Below, in pieces: positions 49,444 to 58,847 of a stretch of DNA of 64,000 bases. Each line of letters starts with the position of its first letter. Within the stretch, counting starts at the first letter, position 1. This DNA comes from JAEYKI01 sp036679405 (GTDB taxonomy: Bacteria > Bacillota > Clostridia > Christensenellales > Christensenellaceae): contig JAVBVZ010000012.1 in assembly GCA_036679405.1 (NCBI GenBank), positions 1-64,000 of the forward strand. Reading direction: 5' to 3'. A program made the position numbers and the translations under genes. Under the pieces are notes generated by a model. The model was not told the DNA's origin, did not search any database, and was given only the letters and a program-made list of their open reading frames with translations.

Positions 49444-51336
49444 ATGGCGATCATTCCACTTAAAAAAGTCTTTGTATACTGCATGAAAGCCGACCTTAAA
49501 CCGGTTATGCGTGCATTGCAGGAACGGGGCGTTCTTCATGTCGCCCCCGCGCAGGCGGAGGCGGAGGTAACGCACCAGCTGGTTGCGGAAGGAGAAGCGG
49601 AGCAGATTTTAGACCGCATTGCTTTTACGCTTGCGGTCGCGCAGAAATACGATGCACAAAAAAGCTCTCTTTTGTCCGCCAAGCCGGTGATCACGCCGGA
49701 CGAATACCGCGCGCTCAAAAATAAGGCCGACGTTGTGGACCGCGCATACAAAGCCGCGCGGGAACTTGAGGACCGCGTAGCCGCCCTGCGCCTTGATTTG
49801 CAGAAAAAAACAAACCAGGCCGAAGCCCTAAAGCCTTTTGCCGAAATGGATATGCCGCTTTCCTACCTGCGGGGCACGCAGAAGACGGATGTGTTTTTGG
49901 GGTACCTGCCCGAAGACGCGCGGGGCGCTTTAGAGCAGGCGCTTGAAGAGGCGGACGGCCTTGCCTGGGCCGCTTTTTTTGCAGAGGCGCACCAGGCGCT
50001 GCCCGTTTTGGTGGTCGTACACAAGGAAAAAGCGCACCGTATGCGCGAGAGCATGAAGTCCGCCGGCTTTTCGGACGCCCGGCTGGAAGGCATGGAAGAA
50101 GCGCCCGCCGCCATCATCCAAAGGCTGGAGGCGGAAATAGAAAGCCTGCATGACCAGATCAAAAAAGAAACGGAAAACGCGGGGGACGTGCTGGTTTATA
50201 AAGAAGACCTGCTTGCGCTGGAAGACTATTACCGCGGCGAAGCGGCGCGGGGAGCGGCGTTTGAAAAAATCATCGCCTCCAAAAGCGTTGCGCTGATCGA
50301 AGGCTATGTAAAGAATTACGAACAGGAAAAACTTGAGGCGGCGGTTTCGGCCGCTACCGGCGTTTATTATATTGAGGCAAAAGACCCGGACGAGGACGAA
50401 GATCTGCCCACCGCGGTTGAGAACAACGCGGTCGTAACGCCGTTTGAGGCGGTGACCGACATGTATTCCGTACCCGGCCCAAGGACATTTGACGCAAACG
50501 CGCTCATGATGCCCTTTTATTTTATCTTTTTCGGGATGATGCTTTCGGATGCGGCGTACGGCATCATACTTACCGTCGGGTCCATTATCTTTTTAAAAAT
50601 GAAAAAACCGGAAGGCACCATGAAAAAACTTTTGATGGTGCTGGCGATCTGCGGGATCTCCACCGTTATATGGGGAACGAGCTTCGGCAGTTTTATGGGG
50701 TTCGATACAACGCCCTGGCTGTTCAATCCGCTTAAAAACCCGCTGGATATGCTGATACTGTGCCTTTCGCTGGGCGTGATCCACCTTTTGGCCGGGCTTT
50801 CCATGGGCGCTTATATGAACGTTAGGCGGCGGCGCTTTTCCGCGGCGGTGTTTGACCAGGGTTTTTGGATGCTGATGCTGATCTCCATTCCGTTCCTTGC
50901 GTTGGGGCAGAGTACGGTAGGGCTTATCATGCTGGCCGCAGGCGCAATCGGCATTGTGGCCACCGCGGGCCGCCATAACCGCAGTGTGGTCAAAAAAATT
51001 ACGGGCGGCCTTTCGGGACTTTACGGGATCACGGGGTATCTGTCGGACATTTTGTCCTACGCCCGCCTGTTCGGCATGGCGCTTGCGACATCGGTCATCG
51101 CAATGGTGTTCAATACCATTGCGGGCATGATGACGGGCAGTGTACCGGGCTGGATCTTTGCGGTCGTGATCTTTTTGATCGGCCATGTGTTCAATATAGG
51201 CATCAATTCGCTGGGGGCCTTCGTGCATTCGGCGAGGCTGCAATATATAGAATTTTTCTCAAAGTTTTACGAAGGCGGCGGCACGCCGTTCGATCCTTTG
51301 CGTATTAAACTGAAAAATTACAGAATGGTGAAATGA
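49444..51336 (+). CDS. ntpI: V-type ATPase subunit I (membrane stator)
   Basis: 630 residues. A large cytoplasmic N-terminal half (about 1-330) has coiled-coil arms (AREL...DRVAALRLDLQKK; RLEAEIESLHDQIKKE). The C-terminal half has about seven or eight membrane segments forming the ion half-channels, with the family block DAAYGIIL and LSDILSYARLFGMALATSVIA. The essential Arg is the one in SYARLFGM. No gap from ntpF. Confidence 0.95.
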   Translation: MAIIPLKKVFVYCMKADLKPVMRALQERGVLHVAPAQAEAEVTHQLVAEGEAEQILDRIAFTLAVAQKYDAQKSSLLSAKPVITPDEYRALKNKADVVDRAYKAARELEDRVAALRLDLQKKTNQAEALKPFAEMDMPLSYLRGTQKTDVFLGYLPEDARGALEQALEEADGLAWAAFFAEAHQALPVLVVVHKEKAHRMRESMKSAGFSDARLEGMEEAPAAIIQRLEAEIESLHDQIKKETENAGDVLVYKEDLLALEDYYRGEAARGAAFEKIIASKSVALIEGYVKNYEQEKLEAAVSAATGVYYIEAKDPDEDEDLPTAVENNAVVTPFEAVTDMYSVPGPRTFDANALMMPFYFIFFGMMLSDAAYGIILTVGSIIFLKMKKPEGTMKKLLMVLAICGISTVIWGTSFGSFMGFDTTPWLFNPLKNPLDMLILCLSLGVIHLLAGLSMGAYMNVRRRRFSAAVFDQGFWMLMLISIPFLALGQSTVGLIMLAAGAIGIVATAGRHNRSVVKKITGGLSGLYGITGYLSDILSYARLFGMALATSVIAMVFNTIAGMMTGSVPGWIFAVVIFLIGHVFNIGINSLGAFVHSARLQYIEFFSKFYEGGGTPFDPLRIKLKNYRMVK

Positions 51337-51352
51337 TATAGGAGGTATATTC

Positions 51353-51826
51353 ATGGATGGAATCGTATTTGCTTTAATCGGCGCCGCTTTTGCAGCGGGA
51401 CTGGCCGGCGTCGGCTCCGCGATCGGCGTGGGACTGGCCGGCGAGGCGGTCTCCGGGCTGATGAGCGAAGACCCTTCAAAATTCGGACAGGCGCTGGTGC
51501 TCCAGCTGCTGCCGGGCACGCAGGGCATCTACGGCCTGCTGGTCGGGTTTATTGTGCTGATCCAGGTTGGGATCCTTGGCGGGAACCTGGTGGACGTCAC
51601 CCAGACCCAGGGCCTGATCATTATGGCGGGCTGCTTTCCCATGGGCATCGTGGGGCTTTTGTCCGGCGTTTCGCAGGGGAAAACGGCGGTGGCCGGTATC
51701 GGCCTGCTGGCCAAAAAACCGGAAGAAATGGGTAAGGCCATCACATCTTCCATTATGGTGGAAACCTACGCTGTGTTCGCGCTTTTGATTTCCATGCTGA
51801 CCATATTACTGCTGCCCCTGGGCTAA
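51353..51826 (+). CDS. ntpK: V-type ATPase proteolipid subunit K, Na+-binding type
   Basis: 157 residues, four membrane helices in two hairpins (duplicated c-subunit). The Na+ ligands of E. hirae NtpK (Leu61, Thr64, Gln65, Gln110, Glu139) are all kept: LPGTQG gives Leu53, Thr56 and Gln57; GVSQGK gives Gln108; MVETYA gives Glu137. This points to sodium rather than proton coupling. GGAGGTATATTC precedes the ATG. Confidence 0.96.
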   Translation: MDGIVFALIGAAFAAGLAGVGSAIGVGLAGEAVSGLMSEDPSKFGQALVLQLLPGTQGIYGLLVGFIVLIQVGILGGNLVDVTQTQGLIIMAGCFPMGIVGLLSGVSQGKTAVAGIGLLAKKPEEMGKAITSSIMVETYAVFALLISMLTILLLPLG

Positions 51827-51838
51827 AAGGAGAAAAAA

Positions 51839-52429
51839 GTGGCTGGTGTACAAGCGATTATCGAAAAGATCATCTCCGACGCAAAGGCACAGGCGGATTC
51901 CGATTTGGAGAAGGCCCGCCGCCAGATAGCCGAAAACGAACAAAAGACGGAAGCGCAGGTCCGCGCCGAGGCCGGTAAGATTTTAAAACAGGCCGAGCTT
52001 GACTGCAAGGAAGAAGAACGCCGCGCCCGCGCGATTTGGGACCTTGCGGCGCGAAAAGGCGCGCTTAAAGAAAAACGCGCGGCCATTGCCGAGGCGTTTT
52101 TAAAAGCGCAGGAAAAACTCCTTTCGCTGCCAGAGGAGAAGTATGCGGCCTTCTTGCTTTCGCTGCTTAAAAAAAGCGGCGCGGAAGGCGGCAAGATCTT
52201 TGCTTCAAAAAAAGACAGCCCCTATTTTACGGAGGCGTTTATTTCCCGCGCGCAAAAGGAAATATCAGCCGATCTTTCCCTGGGCGGCGTGCGGGATGAG
52301 ATCAAAGACGGCTTTGTGCTCGTAAGCGGGCAGGCCCAGATCAACTGCACGGTGGATTTTGTTTTAAACCAGGCAAGGGAAGAGCTGGAAGGGGACGTTG
52401 CGCGCATTTTGTTTGGCGGGGGAAACTGA
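51839..52429 (+). CDS. ntpE: V-type ATPase subunit E (peripheral stalk)
   Basis: 196 residues. A long N-terminal coiled coil (about 5-95) is followed by a small globular C-terminal domain (about 110-190) containing GGVRDEIKDGFVLVSG. It pairs with the ntpF product. GTG start with AAAAGGAG upstream. Confidence 0.92.
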   Translation: MAGVQAIIEKIISDAKAQADSDLEKARRQIAENEQKTEAQVRAEAGKILKQAELDCKEEERRARAIWDLAARKGALKEKRAAIAEAFLKAQEKLLSLPEEKYAAFLLSLLKKSGAEGGKIFASKKDSPYFTEAFISRAQKEISADLSLGGVRDEIKDGFVLVSGQAQINCTVDFVLNQAREELEGDVARILFGGGN

Positions 52430-52430
52430 T

Positions 52431-53426
52431 ATGGCCAAAAACAGTTATCCGTTTGCATCCGTCGTAATCAAATCCAAAGAGACCCGTTTGCTTACAGGCG
52501 AGGACATCGAACGGCTGCTCGGCGCAAAAGATGCGCAGGAAGCCGCGGCCATGCTGGTGGAATGGGGGTACGGCGGATTTGAAATAGAGACCCCGGCCGG
52601 GTATACAAAACTGATTGCCCGGGAGATGAGCGCGACCTACAAGCTTTTACGCAGCATTTCTCCCGAACCCGAGATCACCGACCTGTTTTTTTTGCGCAGC
52701 GACTACCATAACTTAAAAGTGATCGTTAAGGCGGTCGCGACCGGGACGAGCGTCAACAAGCACAACCTGATGCGGGGCGGCATTTTTGAAGTGCCCGACC
52801 TGCTGGCCGCCGTACAGGAAAAAAAGTACGGCGCGCTGACCGACGGGATGCGCGGCGCGCTCAGCCGGATAGACCGGGCGTTTGCGGTGGAGGAAGACAT
52901 TTCGCTCATCGGGGTGGCGCTGGACCGCGCCTGGGCAAACGAGGTTTCGGGCCGCATCAAAGAGCAGGACGGCCGCAGCTTTGTGCGGCGGTATTTTTCC
53001 GTGCAGTTTGACATGGAAAACATCCTTTTGCTGCTGCGTGCGCGGGACGCCGGTTTTTCGCGTGATTTGTTTGAGCAGGCGCTTTTTCCGGAAGGCCAGA
53101 TCAGCCATACGGTTTTAAAAAAGGCGTTTGAACTTCCAAAAGAGGAGCTTGCGGGCGTGTTTGCACGGGGCGGGCATGCGGGCGGCATTGCCGCCGGGCT
53201 GGACGAATACCTGGAGACGGGCAGCCTGAAACTTTTGGAAAAATACAGGGACGATGTCCTTCTTAAAACGGCGGGGGAGGACAAAAACAATCTTTTTTCC
53301 GCCGCGCCTATTGTTTATTACATGATCCGCAAGGAACGGGAAGCCAAAGCGGTGCGGATGGTTATGACCGCAAAGCTTAACAATATTGAAAAAGAGTGGA
53401 TCGGCAAAGTATTGGTTGAGGTGTAG
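52431..53426 (+). CDS. ntpC: V-type ATPase subunit C (AC39/d type)
   Basis: 331 residues, all-helical funnel-shaped subunit linking the central shaft to the K ring. The start NSYPFASVVIKSKETRLLTGEDIERLLGAKD and the DYHNLKVIVKA block match the AC39 family. ATG at 52431, one base after the ntpE stop. An upstream extension overlapping ntpE is rejected. Confidence 0.93.
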   Translation: MAKNSYPFASVVIKSKETRLLTGEDIERLLGAKDAQEAAAMLVEWGYGGFEIETPAGYTKLIAREMSATYKLLRSISPEPEITDLFFLRSDYHNLKVIVKAVATGTSVNKHNLMRGGIFEVPDLLAAVQEKKYGALTDGMRGALSRIDRAFAVEEDISLIGVALDRAWANEVSGRIKEQDGRSFVRRYFSVQFDMENILLLLRARDAGFSRDLFEQALFPEGQISHTVLKKAFELPKEELAGVFARGGHAGGIAAGLDEYLETGSLKLLEKYRDDVLLKTAGEDKNNLFSAAPIVYYMIRKEREAKAVRMVMTAKLNNIEKEWIGKVLVEV

Positions 53427-53429
53427 GAA

Positions 53430-53750
53430 ATGGCAGGCAGGATCGGCGTGATCGGCGAAAAAGACAGCGTAGGATGTTTCAGGACGCTGGGGCTGGATGT
53501 GTTTGAGCCCGAAACGGCGCGCGACATTGCGCGCACGATCGTCCGCATGGCAAAAGAGAAGTATGCGGTGATCTTTGTGACTGAACAGGCGTATGAAAAA
53601 GCGCATGAAACCATTGAAAGATACAAGGCGCAGCCCTATCCGGCCGTGATCCCCATTCCGTCGGGAACGGGGAGCCTGGGGATCGGACTTGAAAACATAC
53701 GCAAGAATGTTGAAAAGGCCGTGGGCACGCAGCTTTATTTAGATGACTGA
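53430..53750 (+). CDS. ntpG: V-type ATPase subunit F (NtpG)
   Basis: 106 residues. Rossmann-like small shaft subunit, with GRIGVIGEKDSVGCFRTLGLDVF at the start and AVIPIPSGTGSLGIGLENIRKNVEKAVG at the end, the family hallmarks. It sits on the tip of the D subunit and may regulate ATPase activity. Three bases after ntpC. Confidence 0.94.
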   Translation: MAGRIGVIGEKDSVGCFRTLGLDVFEPETARDIARTIVRMAKEKYAVIFVTEQAYEKAHETIERYKAQPYPAVIPIPSGTGSLGIGLENIRKNVEKAVGTQLYLDD

Positions 53751-53767
53751 TAAAGGAAGGTAGGAGT

Positions 53768-55534
53768 ATGGAGGGCAGGATCATAAAAGTTTCCGGTCCG
53801 CTGATCGTTGCGGAAGGAATGGCAGACGCAAAAATGTTTGACGTGGTGCATGTTTCAAAGTACCGGCTGATCGGCGAGATCATAGAACTCAGAGGAGACC
53901 GCGCGTCTGTGCAGGTGTATGAAGAGACAAGCGGGATCGGCCCGGGAGACGTGGTGTTTGAAACGGGCAGCCCCCTTAGCGTAGAACTTGGGCCGGGGCT
54001 CATAGAATCTATTTTTGACGGCATCCAGCGCCCGCTGGACAAAATATATGAAAAAACCGGTCCGCGCATCCGGCGCGGGGTAGAAGCGCTGGCGCTCAGC
54101 CGGGATAAAAAATGGTCGTTTGTGCCTTCGGCCGCCGTGGGCGAGAGCCTTGCGGGCGGAGACGTGCTGGGCAGCGTTAAGGAAACGGCGCTGGTAGACC
54201 ACAAAATCATGGTTCCGCCGGATATGGGCGGAACGATAGAGTGGCTCGCGCCTGAAGGGGAATACACCATTGAAGAAACGGTGGCGAAGATCAAAACGGA
54301 CGCGGGCAACGTGGCGGAGATATCCATGCTGCAAAAATGGCCGGTCCGCCGCGGACGGCCTTATAAGCGCAAGATGCCTCCCACCGAGCCCATGCTGACC
54401 GGGCAGCGCAACATAGACATGCTTTTCCCGGTGGCCAAAGGCGGCGTGGCCGCCATCCCCGGCCCGTTCGGAAGCGGGAAGACGGTGGTGCAGCATCAGC
54501 TGGCCAAATGGGCAGATGCCGAGATCATTGTGTATGTGGGATGCGGCGAGCGGGGAAACGAAATGACGGACGTGCTGCAGGAATTCCCCGAGCTGAAAGA
54601 CCCGCGGAGCGGCGAACCGCTGATGAAGCGGACCGTACTGATCGCCAATACGTCGGACATGCCGGTGGCGGCGCGGGAAGCCTCCATTTATACGGGAATC
54701 ACCATTGCGGAATATTTCCGCGATATGGGCTATAAAGTGGCCATTATGGCCGATTCTACTTCGCGCTGGGCCGAAGCGCTGCGCGAGATGTCCGGGCGCC
54801 TGGAAGAAATGCCGGGCGAGGAAGGCTATCCGGCCTACCTTTCCTCCCGCCTTGCGGAGTTTTACGAACGCGCGGGCGCGGTTGAATGCCTGGGCAGCAG
54901 CGGACGCACGGGCGCGGTCAGCGCGATCGGGGCGGTTTCGCCCCCCGGCGGCGATATTTCCGAGCCGGTCGCCCAGGCAACGCTTCGGATCGTCAAAGTG
55001 TTCTGGGGCCTTTCGGCCAGCCTGGCATACCGGCGGCATTTTCCGGCCATAGACTGGCTGACTTCCTATTCGCTGTACGCAGACCAGCTTGCCGCGTGGT
55101 TTGACGAGCATATATCCGAAGACTGGAGCCACCTGCGCAGCCGCGCGCTGGCGCTGCTGCAGGAGGAGGCCGAACTGGAAGAGATTGTCCGGCTGGTTGG
55201 GATGGACGCGCTTTCTATCGGCGACAAGCTGAAGATAGAAGCGGCAAGGTCCCTGCGGGAAGATTTTTTGCAGCAGGACGCCTTTAACGAGGTAGATACC
55301 TACGCCTCGGGCGGCAAGCAGGCAAAAATGCTCCGGACGGTGTTTTTATACTACGATCTTGCAAAAGACGCGCTGGAGGACGGGGCGGATTTTTCCGCCG
55401 TGCAGGCCCTGCCGGTGCGCGAAGAGATCGGGCGGATGAAGTATATCCATGAAGATGAATTTGACGGCAGGATCGCGCAGATCCATGAAAATCTGAAATC
55501 ACAGATAGCCGAGGCGGTCGGGGGAGGCGCGTAA
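53768..55534 (+). CDS. ntpA: V-type ATPase catalytic subunit A
   Basis: 588 residues. Catalytic ATP-hydrolysing subunit with Walker A GPFGSGKTVVQHQ (about residues 232-239), Walker B region VAIMADSTSRWAEALREMSGRL, and the A-specific non-homologous insert after residue 110. Length is normal for the bacterial/archaeal type. AAAGGAAGGTAGGAG precedes the ATG. Four bases before ntpB. Confidence 0.97.
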   Translation: MEGRIIKVSGPLIVAEGMADAKMFDVVHVSKYRLIGEIIELRGDRASVQVYEETSGIGPGDVVFETGSPLSVELGPGLIESIFDGIQRPLDKIYEKTGPRIRRGVEALALSRDKKWSFVPSAAVGESLAGGDVLGSVKETALVDHKIMVPPDMGGTIEWLAPEGEYTIEETVAKIKTDAGNVAEISMLQKWPVRRGRPYKRKMPPTEPMLTGQRNIDMLFPVAKGGVAAIPGPFGSGKTVVQHQLAKWADAEIIVYVGCGERGNEMTDVLQEFPELKDPRSGEPLMKRTVLIANTSDMPVAAREASIYTGITIAEYFRDMGYKVAIMADSTSRWAEALREMSGRLEEMPGEEGYPAYLSSRLAEFYERAGAVECLGSSGRTGAVSAIGAVSPPGGDISEPVAQATLRIVKVFWGLSASLAYRRHFPAIDWLTSYSLYADQLAAWFDEHISEDWSHLRSRALALLQEEAELEEIVRLVGMDALSIGDKLKIEAARSLREDFLQQDAFNEVDTYASGGKQAKMLRTVFLYYDLAKDALEDGADFSAVQALPVREEIGRMKYIHEDEFDGRIAQIHENLKSQIAEAVGGGA

Positions 55535-55538
55535 GTTT

Positions 55539-56951
55539 ATGCTGAAAGAATACAAAACGATACGGGAAGTAGTCGGGCCCCTCATGCTGGTGGAAGGCGT
55601 GAGCGGCGCAACGTATAACGAACTGGTAGAGATTGAACAGGAAGGCGGGGAAGTCCGCCGCGGCAAAGTGCTGGAAGTGAACGGCGACAAGGCGCTGGTC
55701 CAGCTGTTTGAAAGCTCGCAGGGCCTTAAAATATCCACCAGCAAGGCGCGCTTTTTGGGCCGGGGGATCGAACTTGCGGTCTCCATGGACATGCTGGGCC
55801 GGGTGTTCGGCGGACTGGGCGCACCGCTGGACGACGGGGAACCCGTCATTCCCGAGCAGCGGCTGGATATCAACGGGTCGCCCATCAACCCGACGGCGCG
55901 GGATTATCCGTCCGAATTTATCCAGACGGGCATATCGGCCATCGACGGCCTTAACACCCTGGTACGCGGACAGAAGCTGCCGGTGTTTTCGGGTTCGGGC
56001 CTGCCCCATGCGCAGCTGGCCGCGCAGATCGCGCGCCAGTCCAAAGTGCTGGGCGGCGAGGCAAACTTTGCGGTGGTCTTTGCGGCCATCGGCATTACCT
56101 ATGAAGAAGCGGAATTCTTTATTTCCGACTTTAGGCGTACCGGCGCGATCGAGCGCACGGTTTTGTTTGTGAACCTGGCGAACGACCCGGCGATCGAACG
56201 TATCGCAACGCCGCGCATGGCGCTGACGGCCGCCGAATACCTGGCGTATGAAAAAGGCCTGCATGTGCTGGTTATTTTAACGGATATGACCAATTACGCG
56301 GAAGCGCTGCGGGAAGTTTCGGCCGCGCGCAAGGAAGTCCCGGGCAGAAGAGGCTATCCGGGCTACCTTTATACCGACCTTGCCTCCATTTATGAAAGAG
56401 CGGGCCGGATCCGCGGCCAGGAAGGGTCCATCACGCAGATCCCCATCCTGACCATGCCCGAAGACGACAAAACCCACCCCATCCCCGATTTGACGGGGTA
56501 TATTACCGAAGGGCAGATCATCTTATCGCGGGATTTAAACCGCAAAGGCCTCAAGGCCCCCATTGACGTGCTGCCCTCCCTGTCCCGCTTAAAGGACAAG
56601 GGGATCGGCAAGGGGAAGACCCGCGAAGATCATGCGGACACCATGAACCAGCTGTTTTCCGCCTATGCGCGGGGTAAGGAAGCCAAAGAGCTTTCCGTGA
56701 TCCTGGGAGAAGCCGCACTGACGGATACGGACAAACTGTACGCCAAATTTGCGGACGCGTTTGAAGCGCGCTATGTTTCCCAGGGGTATGAAACAAACCG
56801 GAGCATTGAAGAGACCCTTACGATCGGCTGGAAACTTTTGACCATACTGCCCAAAGGGGAACTGAAGCGCATACGGGAAGCGTATATTGAAAAATACCTG
56901 CCCAGGGTGCAAGAAGAAACCGAGCCGGAGGATGCTGATGGCACTGCTTAG
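55539..56951 (+). CDS. ntpB: V-type ATPase non-catalytic subunit B
   Basis: 470 residues. Nucleotide-binding-fold subunit alternating with A. As in the family there is no complete Walker A at the expected place (FSGSGLPHAQLAAQIARQ). It contains VLVILTDMTNYAEALREVSAARKEVPGRRGYPGYLYTDLA. GGGGGAGGCGCG precedes the ATG. Its 3' end overlaps ntpD by 14 bases. Confidence 0.97.
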   Translation: MLKEYKTIREVVGPLMLVEGVSGATYNELVEIEQEGGEVRRGKVLEVNGDKALVQLFESSQGLKISTSKARFLGRGIELAVSMDMLGRVFGGLGAPLDDGEPVIPEQRLDINGSPINPTARDYPSEFIQTGISAIDGLNTLVRGQKLPVFSGSGLPHAQLAAQIARQSKVLGGEANFAVVFAAIGITYEEAEFFISDFRRTGAIERTVLFVNLANDPAIERIATPRMALTAAEYLAYEKGLHVLVILTDMTNYAEALREVSAARKEVPGRRGYPGYLYTDLASIYERAGRIRGQEGSITQIPILTMPEDDKTHPIPDLTGYITEGQIILSRDLNRKGLKAPIDVLPSLSRLKDKGIGKGKTREDHADTMNQLFSAYARGKEAKELSVILGEAALTDTDKLYAKFADAFEARYVSQGYETNRSIEETLTIGWKLLTILPKGELKRIREAYIEKYLPRVQEETEPEDADGTA

Positions 56952-57567
56952 AGTCAACCCCACCCGGATGGAACTGACCCGCCTTAAAAAAAGGCTGAAG
57001 GTCGCCGCCCGGGGGCATAAGCTGCTTAAAGACAAACGGGACGAGATGATCCGGCAGTTTATGCAGATCATAAAAGAGAATAAAAAGCTGCGGCGGCAGG
57101 TGGAAGACGACCTGAAAGAAGCGCAGCGCGAATTTACGCTGGCCTCCATGTCCATGAACGCGCCGGCCGTGGAAGAAGCGCTGATGAGCCCGTCCGTGCA
57201 GTTTTCTTTTGAGACCTCCCTGCAAAATATTATGAGCGTCATGGTCCCGCGGATAGAGTTTTCAGAGCAGCCCCGGGACATGCGCTATTTTCCCTACGGT
57301 TTTTTAGGTACTTCGGGCGCGCTTGATTCTTCCGTAAAAAAACTTGCAGGTGTATTCACAAAGATGATAAAATTAGCAGAGGTCGAAAAATCCTGCAACA
57401 TGCTTGCCGACGAGATTGAAAAAACCCGCCGGCGGGTCAACGCGTTGGAATACGTACTGATCCCCCAGCTTGAAGAGACCATCAAATATATCACCATGAA
57501 GCTGGACGAAAACGAACGCGGAAACCTGACGCGGCTGATGAAAATGAAAGACCTGCTGGAGATGTAA
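56938..57567 (+). CDS. ntpD: V-type ATPase subunit D (central shaft)
   Basis: 209 residues. Two long helices make the rotor shaft: VNPTRMELTRLKKRLKVAARGHKLLKDKRDEM at the start and KTRRRVNALEYVLIPQLEETIKYI near the end. ATG at 56938 is used because GGAGG lies six bases upstream; another ATG two codons earlier abuts the site. Its TAA stop shares its last A with the ATG of the next gene (TAATG). The E. hirae ntpH and ntpJ genes are not present. Confidence 0.95.
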   Translation: MALLRVNPTRMELTRLKKRLKVAARGHKLLKDKRDEMIRQFMQIIKENKKLRRQVEDDLKEAQREFTLASMSMNAPAVEEALMSPSVQFSFETSLQNIMSVMVPRIEFSEQPRDMRYFPYGFLGTSGALDSSVKKLAGVFTKMIKLAEVEKSCNMLADEIEKTRRRVNALEYVLIPQLEETIKYITMKLDENERGNLTRLMKMKDLLEM

Positions 57568-58847
57568 TGAAAGAAAAAGAATATAACTGGTATCGGCTGG
57601 ATACGACGGCGAGACTTTATCCGGCTATACTTGACACACGGGATTCAACTTTTCGGCTCTCTATGGAGCTTTTAGAAGAGGTGGATCCCGAGATTTTGCA
57701 AAAGGCGCTGGAAAAGACCCTTCCCCGGTTTCCCACATTTGAAGTAAAATTGAAACCGGGGCTTTTTTGGTACTATTTTGAGTACAATGAAAACACGCCC
57801 CCGGTAGAGCCGGAGTCTAAATTTCCCTGCAGCCGTATATACCCGGATAAAAACAAAGAATTTTTATTTAAGGTTCTTTATTTTAAAAACCGTATATCGC
57901 TGGAGGTGTTCCATTCCATTACCGACGGGCTCGGCGGGATGGAATTTTTCAAGTCTCTGGTTTTTGAGTATCTGAAAATCAAAGGATACCCGGTGGAAGG
58001 GGAGGGGCTCATCAAAATGAGCGACGAATCCCCCAAACCCTACGAAGCCGAGGACAGCTTTGAAAAATATTACAACCGGGGCAAAAAAAGAAAACACGCC
58101 GGGATCACGGCATACCACATAGAGGGCGTAGCCTATCCGCGGGGCGAGCAAAACGTGGTGCACGGGGTGGTGGATGTGGACGAAATGCTGGCCGCCGCGC
58201 GCAGGTACGGCGTAAAGCTTACAACCTTTCTTGCGGCCGTCATGATCTACGCCATTTACCGCGACCAGCGGCTGGACCTGGGGGAAAAGAAGCCGGTGCG
58301 CATTATGGTGCCCGTGAACCTGCGCAGGATGTTCCCTTCGGGCACGCTTCGGAATTTTATATCTCATTATCTGGTGGGCGTCCGTTTTGAGCAGGAGGTT
58401 TCGTTTGAAGACGTGGTCGCCCAGCTTGCCGAACAGTTAAAGCAGGTAGCCACCAAAACCGAGATGAGCGCATACATCAACTCCAATGTGGACGTTTCCA
58501 AAAACATTATGGTTAAAATTGCGCCCCTGCACGCCAAAAACATGGGGCTTCGGGCGGCGTACCAGTGGTACGGGGAAAAGCTTTATACCACCATTGTGAG
58601 CAATCTTGCGGTGATCCGGCTGCCCGCGTCCATGACGCCGCATGTGAAATCCATATCCTGTGCCATGGGCGCGACCGACATGCTGCCCATTAAAATGACC
58701 GCGTGTACGTATAACGGCAAACTGGACATCTGTTTTACGCGCTGTATCATGGAAGCGGACATCATTAAGGAATTCTTCAGGTTTTTGACAAAGGAGCAGA
58801 AAATGAAGGTTGAAATATACGGGAACGGCTGGAGGGAAGAACAATGA
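57567..58847 (+). CDS. Condensation-domain-like acyltransferase (alcohol acetyltransferase-like)
   Basis: 426 residues. CoA-dependent acyltransferase/condensation fold with the catalytic HxxxDG motif HSITDG (His116-Gly121) and a later block RIMVPVNLRRMFPSGTLRNF resembling the DFGWG-side region. It most resembles the stand-alone alcohol acetyltransferase/condensation proteins of Clostridia. Known relatives join acyl groups to alcohols, amines or lipids, but the substrate here is unknown. It starts on the last base of ntpD (TAATG), so its translation is tied to the V-ATPase operon, and it overlaps the DUF6320 gene by four bases. Confidence 0.78.
   Translation: MKEKEYNWYRLDTTARLYPAILDTRDSTFRLSMELLEEVDPEILQKALEKTLPRFPTFEVKLKPGLFWYYFEYNENTPPVEPESKFPCSRIYPDKNKEFLFKVLYFKNRISLEVFHSITDGLGGMEFFKSLVFEYLKIKGYPVEGEGLIKMSDESPKPYEAEDSFEKYYNRGKKRKHAGITAYHIEGVAYPRGEQNVVHGVVDVDEMLAAARRYGVKLTTFLAAVMIYAIYRDQRLDLGEKKPVRIMVPVNLRRMFPSGTLRNFISHYLVGVRFEQEVSFEDVVAQLAEQLKQVATKTEMSAYINSNVDVSKNIMVKIAPLHAKNMGLRAAYQWYGEKLYTTIVSNLAVIRLPASMTPHVKSISCAMGATDMLPIKMTACTYNGKLDICFTRCIMEADIIKEFFRFLTKEQKMKVEIYGNGWREEQ

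Noticed and set aside
53855..55132. Long open frame (over 400 codons) on the minus strand opposite ntpA
   Set aside because: It lies wholly within ntpA, is rich in His/Arg in the manner of a codon-bias shadow, has no ribosome binding site and matches no family.
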